DNA of 64,000 nt from DASREM01 sp035652095 (lineage in GTDB: Bacteria; Acidobacteriota; Terriglobia; Terriglobales; Acidobacteriaceae): contig DASREM010000011.1 of NCBI GenBank assembly GCA_035652095.1, positions 1 through 64,000 on the forward strand. The letters run 5' to 3'. Of the stretch, positions 25,466 through 34,200 are shown in pieces. Position 1 is the stretch's first letter. The number at the start of each line of letters is the position of its first letter. The notes under the pieces were generated by a model. It ran no database searches and was not told the origin of the DNA. It was given only the letters and a program-made list of their open reading frames with translations. Position numbers and translations under genes: made by a program.

Positions 25466-26448
25466 CGCAACGAATTTTTGCTTATGTTCAGCACAAGAAC
25501 AGCGGGCTCGACGATTCGGCGTTCGAACTGGCTGCGGCAGCCAGGAAAATCGATCCCGCAGCATCGGTGACGGCCATCGTGACCGGATCTGGCGAAACGC
25601 TGGACGCAACCTGCGCCGCGCTCAGCGCGATTTACGGCGAGGTATGGAAGATCGCAAACCCGGCGCTGGCTTATCCCAATGCCGAACTGGTGCGGCAGGC
25701 GCTGGTCCAGGTGGTACCGCAAGGCAGCATCGTGCTGGTTGCGCACGATCACTTTGGAATCGACTTGTCGCCGGGACTTTCGATCAAGCTGAAAGCGGCC
25801 TTCGTCCCGGATGCGCTGGATCTTAAACCGCTGGGTGGAACGGCCTTGGAAGCGGTGCGCCAGGAGTTCGGCGGACAGGTCAGCACGCATGTGCGATGTG
25901 ACATCTCGAACGGTGTCGTGATCAATGTGCGGCCAGGAGCCTTCAAGCCCACGCAGGAAGCGCCGGTGAACGGGCGTGTCGTAGACAAATCGGCGGAGGT
26001 GAGCGCGCTGAAATCCGGACGCCGCTACTGCGAAACGGTGCTTGCCGAGGCCGGCGATGTGGACATCACCAAGCACGCCATTCTGGTCTCCGTGGGTCGC
26101 GGAATCCAGGAGCAGGACAACATTTCGCTGGCGAACGAACTGGCCGAGGCGCTGGGCGCCGCCGTCAGTTGCTCGCGGCCGGTGGTGGATGCGAAGTGGC
26201 TGGAGAAATCGCGGCAGGTAGGCAGCTCGGGCAAAACGGTTAAGCCCAAGGTGTACCTGGCCTGCGGGATCAGCGGGGCGTTCCAACATCTCGCCGGGAT
26301 CAAAGGCAGCCCCTTCATCGTCGCCATCAACAAGAACCCGAAGGCGCCGATTTTCCAAATCGCGGATGTAGGCGTGGTCGACGATCTGCTGGAGTTCCTG
26401 CCCGAATTCACCAACAAAGTTCGCGAGCAGCACATGGTTGCTCATTGA
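25462..26448 (+). CDS. etfA: Electron transfer flavoprotein alpha subunit
   Basis: A 328-residue ETF alpha subunit. The C-terminal FAD-binding half shows VSVGRGIQEQDNISLANELA, AAVSCSRPVVDAKWL, VYLACGISGAFQHLAGIKGS and INKNPKAPIFQIADVGVVDD, all typical of the family. It forms the heterodimer with EtfB. Its start ATG overlaps the etfB stop. The acyl-CoA dehydrogenase gene follows after ten bases. Confidence 0.94.
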   Translation: MTQRIFAYVQHKNSGLDDSAFELAAAARKIDPAASVTAIVTGSGETLDATCAALSAIYGEVWKIANPALAYPNAELVRQALVQVVPQGSIVLVAHDHFGIDLSPGLSIKLKAAFVPDALDLKPLGGTALEAVRQEFGGQVSTHVRCDISNGVVINVRPGAFKPTQEAPVNGRVVDKSAEVSALKSGRRYCETVLAEAGDVDITKHAILVSVGRGIQEQDNISLANELAEALGAAVSCSRPVVDAKWLEKSRQVGSSGKTVKPKVYLACGISGAFQHLAGIKGSPFIVAINKNPKAPIFQIADVGVVDDLLEFLPEFTNKVREQHMVAH

Positions 26449-26458
26449 GAGGACAACG

Positions 26459-28138
26459 ATGATTTCGCCAAAGACCTTGAAACTCAGCCTGAAATCGCTG
26501 CGCGATTTCGGAAAGAAACGTTTGCCCGATGAAGAAGTGATCGCCCTGGACGCGCGCGACGAGTGCCCGATGGAGATCGTGCGCCACATGTGCAGCCCTG
26601 ACAAGCTGGGCATTCAACTGCTTTTCATTCCCGAGGAGTTCGGGGGAATGGGCGGCGGCGCATTCGACGTGTATTGCATTTGCGAGGAGATGGCGAGGAT
26701 CGACCTCGGCGTCGCCACTTCGGTGCTGGCAACGTTTCTGGGAAGCGATCCGATCACGGTGGGCGCGACCCCGGAGCAGAAGAAGATCTGGCTCACAAAG
26801 ATTGCCGAGGAGGGCGTGCTGTTCGCCTATGGCGCGACCGAACCCGAGGCGGGCAGCGATCTGGGAGCGTTGCGCACGACCGCGGACCGCGTAATGGAGA
26901 ACGGGAAGATCGTCGGATACAAGATCAACGGGAACAAGCAGTGGATCAGTAACGGCGGCGTGGCCGATGTGTACACGGTCCTGGCCAACACTCCCGCGGG
27001 ACCCAGTTGGTTTGTGATGGAGAAAGGTGCGAAAGGGTTCGCGCACGACAAGCCGGAAGACAAGCATGGAATCCGGCTGAGCAACACGGCGGCGCTGGCA
27101 TTTAATGATGTCTTTGTTCCCGCCGAAAACCTGATCGGCGGAGTCGAAGGCCAGGGGCTCATCCAGGCGCAGGCGGTCTTCGGTTACACGCGGCTGATGG
27201 TGGCCGCGTTCGGATTGGGCGCCGGGTGGGCCGCGCTGGATCGGGCGATTCCCTATTCCACCAAACGCATCCAGGCGGGAGCTCCGCTGTCTGAGAAGCA
27301 GGGATACACGCACAAGTTGATCGTGCCGCATGTGGCCCGCCTGGAAGCCGGACGAGCCTATATCGAAGAAACCGCGGAGCGCATTGATGCCGGCCACGAA
27401 GGCAGCCTTAATACCGAGGGCGCGATCGCGAAATACATGGCGACGGAAGCCGGCAACGGCGCGGCCGATGCGAGTATCCAGGCTCTCGGTGGATATGGCT
27501 ACACGCACGAGTACATCGTGGAGAAGATCAGCCGCGACGTTCGCATCACCACGATTTATGAAGGAACTTCGGAAATCATGGAGATGACGATCAGCCGTGA
27601 CCGCTGGCAGTTGCACCTCAAGACCCGCGGGCAGTACTACCACGAGCAGGCCCGGGCGATGGAAGCACTGAATGCAAAGAATGGAAACGTGGGCGCCAAC
27701 ATTGCCGCCCTCGCCTTCCACGCGCTGGCAGAAGTCATGGAGAAGGCGCGGGTCGCGCGTTTGACCCGATACCAGCACATCCTGCTGCGGCTCGGGGAGT
27801 GGATCGCCTACGCCGAGTGCGCCGCGAGCCTGGCCAAGCGCGCGGTGTCGCTAGCCGATAACAAGCTGAACGAGAAGGCCAGCCGACGCTTCGATGCAAC
27901 GGCCCTGGCAGCGATAAGCAGGGTCTTCGCGCGGGAAGCAGCGCTCAAAGTCGGGAGCGAAGGATTGCGGTGGATCGTGGGGGCCGGCGGCGTAAGCGAT
28001 TCCGAGTTGCCCGCGTTTGAGGCAGCGCTGGGAGTAGCTGCAATCCACCAGGCACAGGCAAACCTGATTTCAGACATGGACCTGATCGCCGACGTGCTCT
28101 ACGGGCGCGCAGCGCATGCTGTGCGCCTGTCCGCCTGA
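26459..28138 (+). CDS. Acyl-CoA dehydrogenase (long, VLCAD/ACAD9-like form)
   Basis: A 559-residue flavoenzyme that makes a trans-2 double bond in an acyl-CoA and passes electrons to ETF. Visible: YGATEPEAGSDLGALRTTAD and NKQWISNGG for FAD and substrate binding, QALGGYGYTHEYIVEKISRD, and TTIYEGTSEIMEM, where the Glu region is the usual catalytic base site. A C-terminal extension of about 170 residues beyond the catalytic domain is typical of long-chain, membrane-linked members. ATG 26459 is preferred to TTG 26438 because GAGAGGA lies just before it. The synthase gene follows after 64 bases, suggesting a shared pathway. Confidence 0.92.
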   Translation: MISPKTLKLSLKSLRDFGKKRLPDEEVIALDARDECPMEIVRHMCSPDKLGIQLLFIPEEFGGMGGGAFDVYCICEEMARIDLGVATSVLATFLGSDPITVGATPEQKKIWLTKIAEEGVLFAYGATEPEAGSDLGALRTTADRVMENGKIVGYKINGNKQWISNGGVADVYTVLANTPAGPSWFVMEKGAKGFAHDKPEDKHGIRLSNTAALAFNDVFVPAENLIGGVEGQGLIQAQAVFGYTRLMVAAFGLGAGWAALDRAIPYSTKRIQAGAPLSEKQGYTHKLIVPHVARLEAGRAYIEETAERIDAGHEGSLNTEGAIAKYMATEAGNGAADASIQALGGYGYTHEYIVEKISRDVRITTIYEGTSEIMEMTISRDRWQLHLKTRGQYYHEQARAMEALNAKNGNVGANIAALAFHALAEVMEKARVARLTRYQHILLRLGEWIAYAECAASLAKRAVSLADNKLNEKASRRFDATALAAISRVFAREAALKVGSEGLRWIVGAGGVSDSELPAFEAALGVAAIHQAQANLISDMDLIADVLYGRAAHAVRLSA

Positions 28139-28202
28139 CGATCAACAACACCAGCGCCGGGCCATGTTGGCCCGGCTGACATTCCGAGGCAGGGATATCA
28201 CC

Positions 28203-31200
28203 ATGGAAAACAATGGTTCGCGAGCGATCGCAATTGTGGGCGCGGGTGCGATATTGCCCGACGCGAAGAGCGTAGAGGCGTTCTGGAAGAACGTGAAGGA
28301 CGGCCGCTACAGCATCACCGAGGTCAGCCCGGAACGGTGGGATCCAAAGCTGTATTACGACGCCGATCGCAGCGCGCCCGACAAAACCTACTCGACCATC
28401 GGCGGGTGGGTGCGCGAGGCCGCATGGGAGCCGCTGAAGTGGAAGCTGGCAATCCCGCCTAGAGTCGTGGATGCGATGGACGAATCGCAGCGCTGGGCCA
28501 TTGCCTGCACCCGGGCGGCGCTCGACGACTATGGATATCCCAACCGGCCGCTGGATAACGATCGCACCGCGGTGATCCTGGGCAACGCCATGGCCGGGGA
28601 GAAACATTATTTCACCGCCTTGCGACTGTACTTCCCGGAGTACGCGCAAGAACTGGCGGCCAGCGCGAGCTTCGCGGCGCTGCCGGCAAAAGCGCGCGAG
28701 ACAATCACGCGCGAGTTGCACGACCGCATGGCAAGCCGGATCCCCGATGTAACCGAAGACACCATGCCCGGCGAGTTGTCGAACTGCATAGCCGGGCGAA
28801 TCGCCAACACATTCAACTTCCACGGCCCAAACTACGTGGTGGACGCGGCGTGCGCGTCCGCGATGGCGGCGTTCAGCGCGGCCGTGGACGGCTTGGTGGA
28901 GCACGATTTCGATGTAGCGGTCACGGGCGGCATTGACCGCAATATGGGCGCCTCCACATATGTGAAGTTCTGCAAGATCGGCGCGCTGTCGGCGACTGGC
29001 ACGCGTCCGTATGCCGAGGGTGCGGATGGCTTCGTCATGGGCGAGGGCGCGGCGATCTTCCTGCTGAAACGCCTGGCGGATGCGGAACGAGACCAGGACA
29101 GGATCTATGCGGTGATTCGCGGGATCGGCGGCGCCAGCGACGGTAAAGGAAAAGGCATCACCGCCCCCAATCCCGTGGGACAAAAACTCGCCATCGAGCG
29201 GGGATGGAAAAACGCCGGGATCGCGCCCGACCGGGGGACCTTGATGGAAGGGCACGGAACTTCAACCACGGTTGGGGACGTGGTGGAAGCAGACAGTATG
29301 GCGGACGTGCTGCGCGGATACTCGCTGCCCAAGGGATCGGTGGCGCTGGGCTCGGTCAAATCCAACATCGGGCACTTGAAAGGCGCAGCGGGCGCGGCCG
29401 GAATGTTGAAAGCAGCGTTAGCGCTTCGCGACAAGGTGCTGCCGCCAAGCGTGAATTGCGACCACCTCAACCCTAATATCGACTTCACCAACTCACCGCT
29501 GTACGTGAACCGTGAATTGAAACCCTGGGATGTACCCGCCGACACCGTGCGGCGCGCCGGCGTGAGCGCGTTCGGATTCGGCGGCACCAACTTCCATGTG
29601 GTGATGGAAGAGCACATTCCGCACCGGCTCACTGGAAACGGCAAGCGGTCCATCGCCGTCGGCGAGGTTCCCGCGGCGAACCTTCTACAATCCACAGCGA
29701 CGGCAAAGCCCACGGCGGCGAGTTCGCCTTCCTGCAAGGCTCCCTTGCGGGGAGCGCTGGTGATCGGCGCCGAAAACGAAGCGACGCTTGCGGAGCGCCT
29801 GCGCGCTATCCAAAAAACGGCGGCTGCGGGCCAAGCGCCGGCGCCGGCAGCGCCTGCGGCCTCCGACCTGCGTGCGGCCGAGCGCGTGGTTATCGATTAC
29901 GCGAATGCGGCAGAGCTCGCAACGAAAGCCTCTTCCGCCGTCAAAGCTTTGGCAGCCAACCAACCTGCAATGTGGAAGGCGCTGCGGGCGCAAGGAATCT
30001 TCCGCGGCCGCGGGCCCGCCGCCAAGGTGGCATTCCTCTATACCGGGCAGGGCTCGCAATACGTGAACATGCTGCGGCCGCTGCGCGACTCGGAAGCGAT
30101 TGTGAGGGACACGTTCATCGAAGCCGACCGGATCATGAAGCCGCTGCTGGGCAAACCGCTCAGCGAATTCATCTTCGTCGACTCCGCCGATCCGAAAGCG
30201 GTCGCCAAAGCGGAGGACGACCTCAGGCAGACCGAAATCACTCAACCCGCGGTGCTGGCGACCGACCTGGCGCTGACGCGGTTGCTCGCGGCCTATGGCA
30301 TCGAGCCGGATATGACGATGGGGCACAGCCTGGGTGAGTACGGAGCGTTGGTGGGCGCGGGCGCACTTCCCTTCGAAGATGCTTTGGAAGCGGTGAGCGC
30401 ACGCGGCCGCGGCATGACCGCCGTGGCAATGAACGACAACGGGAAAATGGCGGCTGTGTTTGCGCCGCTGGAAGAAATTGAGCGAACGCTGAAGACGATT
30501 GACGGCTACGTGGTCATTGCCAACATCAACAGCGGACGCCAGGGGGTGATCGGTGGAGCAAGCAAAGCGGTCGAACAGGCGATGGAAGCTTTTCAGAAGG
30601 CCGGCTACGAGCCGGTCGAGTTGCCGGTTAGCCACGCCTTCCACACTTCGATCGTGGCTGGAGCGGGAGTTCCGCTGCGGCGTGAATTGGAGCGACTGCG
30701 ATTGCAATCGCCTCGCATTCCAGTGGTCGCCAATGTGGATGGCGAGTTTTACCCCATGGGACCGGACGCGCTGCCGAAAATGCTGGACATCCTGACCAAG
30801 CAGGTAGCCTCGCCAGTGCAGTTCGTAAAGGGGCTGAAGACACTGTACAGCGCGGGAGCGCGCATCTTCGTGGAAGTGGGTCCCAAGAAAGCGCTGCAGG
30901 GATTCGCCGAAGATGTTCTGGGCGGCGACAACGAAGTGGTCTCGATTTTTACCAATCATCCGAAGGTGGGGGACGTTGTGGCATTCAATCAGGCGTTATG
31001 CGGACTTTATGCGGCGGGATTGGGACAGGGTGTGGAAACGGCGGTAAATGAGGCCGCAGAGACAAAGGCCGCTGCCATTCCGGCCAGCCCCCGGCAGCAG
31101 AGCAGCCCGTCTTCCGGTTCCACTCCAGGCACGAATGGCGATCACTACTCCGAACTGGGTCATCTTTTTGCCGACATCGTGGAGCGCGGCTGGGAAGTGT

Positions 31201-34200
31201 TGCACGGTGGCCGCCCCTCCACCACCAGATCGAACGTGGTGATTACGGGGGCAGCATTGGGGCTTCCCGGCACCGAGCACATTTTTGATGACGACAACGT
31301 GGGCCGGATATTACGCGGCGAGCAATTCATTGATGCGATTCCAACACGCTTCCGGCGGGCGATGGTGGACAAGAACATCACGCGGCTGGTCAAGAGCGAC
31401 AACGGGGCCGCGACATTTGAGAGCATCAACAGTCTGGCCGATGCGATCAAGCTGGCGGGGCGCGGCAAGGAATTCGACCTGGGCCTGGAGTTTGGCATTC
31501 CCGCCGAGCGGATTCCGGCGCTGGATCGGGCCACACGGCTGGCGATCGCCGTTGGCATTGACGCCCTGCGAGACGCCGGAATTCCGCTGGTGATGCGTTA
31601 CAAGACCACCAGTAAAGGCACGCAACTGCCGGATCGGTGGTTGCTGCCAGAACCATTGCGCGACGATACAGGCGTGATCTTCGCGTCGGCGTTTCCAGGG
31701 TACGACTCGTTCGCCGACGAAATGACTCGGTACTGGGCCGACCACGCGCGTCGTGAGCAAATCGCAACTCTCGAAAGCATCCGGGCGCGAACCGCCGAGG
31801 CCAATGGCCATTCCGGTGTGTTGACGGAGATCGATCGTCGGATCGAAGAACTGAAGGCGATGGTGGAGAAATCGCCTTACGTTTTCGACCGCAGATTCCT
31901 ATTCCGGATTCTCTCCATGGGGCATTCGCAGTTCGCCGAATACATCGGGGCGCGCGGTCCGAACACGGCGATCAATGCAGCCTGCGCCACGACGGCACAG
32001 GCGGTTTCGCTGGCTGAGGATTGGATCAATGCCGGACGCTGCAAACGCGTCATCGTGGTCTCGGCGGACGATGTAACGTCGGACCACATGCTGGAGTGGA
32101 TTGGGGCGGGATTTCTGGCCACCGGCGCAGCGGCCACCGATGAAGCGCTGGAAGAAGCCGCCCTGCCCTTCGATCGGCGGCGTCACGGAATGCTGGTCGG
32201 GATGGGCGCGGCCGGGTTGATCGTGGAAAGCGAGCAGGGGGCGAAAGAGCGCGGGATTCAACCGATCTGCGAGGTGTTGGCGGCGGTCACCGCAAACAGC
32301 GCGTTTCACGGTACGCGCCTCGATGTGCACCACATCGGCCAGGTGATGGAAGACCTGGTATCGCAAGCGGAGAAACGCCACGGAATCTCGCGCCGCGAGA
32401 TCGCGCCGCAACTGGTGTTCGTGTCGCACGAAACTTACACGCCGGCGCGCGGCGGAAGCGCATCCGCGGAAATCTTTGCGCTGAGGCGAGTGTTCGGCGA
32501 TGTGGCGGACAAGATCGTGATCGCGAACACGAAGGGCTTTACCGGCCACGCCATGGCCGCCGGCATCGAGGACGTGGTTGCAGTGAAGGCGCTGGAAACT
32601 GGCGTGGTCCCGCCGGTGGCCAATTTCAAGGAGATTGATCCCGAACTCGGGGCACTGAACCTGTCCAAGGGCGGAGCCTATCCCGTGGAATACGCGTTGC
32701 GGTTGGGGGCGGGCTTCGGTTCGCAGATCAGCATGACGCTGATGCGGTGGGTGAAGACGAAAGATGGGATCCGGCGCAGCCCGGCGAACCTCGGGTACAG
32801 CTACCGAATTGTGGATCAGCAGGCGTGGAGCGAGTGGCTGAAGAAAATGAGCGGACGCGGCACAACGGAACTGGAAGTGGTGTCGCGCACGTTGCGCCTC
32901 CACGATGACGCACGAGCCAGCCGCTCCGAGCAGAAGGTTCTGGAGATGCCGATGAAGACGGCGCCACGTAACGTGCCGCCCCCGGCCATGATCCCGGAAA
33001 AATCAGCTCTCACCGCGACTAAAGCGGTCGCTACGGTGGTTGAGAAAGCGGTGGTGACGCCAGCACCTGTCGCGAAAGCAGCAGCAAGCGATGCCGTCAA
33101 AGAAAGGGTGTTGGCGTTAGTGGCGGAAAAGACTGGTTACCCGACCGACATGCTGGACCTGGATCTGGACCTGGAAGCGGACCTCGGCGTGGATACGGTG
33201 AAGCAGGCGGAGATGTTCGCGGCGGTGCGTGAGATCTACAACATTCCGCGAGACGAGAACCGCAAACTCCGGGACTATCCAACGTTGGCGCATGTGATTC
33301 GGTTCGTGTACGAGAAGCGGCCTGACCTGGAGGGCGTTGCCATCCCGGCAGTGAAGATTGCGCCGTCGATGACAGAGGAGAAAGCAAGCGCCGCGACCAC
33401 AACCCCGGAATCTATGAAAGCACCGGCAACGGACGACGTGAAAGACAAAGTTCTGGAGATTGTGGCCCAGAAAACCGGGTATCCGAAAGACATGCTGGAC
33501 CTGGATCTCGATCTCGAAGCCGACCTTGGTGTGGACACGGTCAAGCAGGCGGAGATGTTTGCGGCGGTTCGGGAAGCCTACAACATTCCGCGCGATGAAA
33601 ATCGCAAGCTGCGGGACTATCCCACGATGGCTCACGTGATTCGATTTGTGTATGAGAAGCGGCCGGATTTGAAAGCTGCGTCGGCTGTTTCTAAGCCGGC
33701 GATACCTGAGCCAACGGCGCCAACCGTTGCGCCGGAAACAGCTAAGCCGCCGGCAGCGGACGACGTGAAAGACAAAGTCCTGGAGATTGTGGCCCAGAAA
33801 ACCGGGTATCCGAAAGACATGCTGGACCTGGATCTCGATCTCGAAGCCGACCTCGGGGTGGACACCGTGAAGCAAGCGGAGATGTTTGCCGCGGTCCGCG
33901 AACTCTACAACATTCCGCGGGATGAGAATCGCAAGTTGCGGGAGTATCCAACGCTGGCGCATGTGATCCGATTTGTGTACGAGAAGCGACCCGACCTGGC
34001 CGGGACAACGGTTGCGGCGGAAAGCAAAGCGGAACCGACGACGGTTGCGGCGCAGGCGGAAACTCCACTGCCGTCTGACGATGCAATCAAAGAAAAAGTG
34101 CTGGAGATTGTTGCCGACAAGACCGGCTATCCGAAAGACATGCTGGATCTCGACCTCGACCTGGAAGCGGACCTCGGCGTGGACACCGTCAAGCAGGCCG

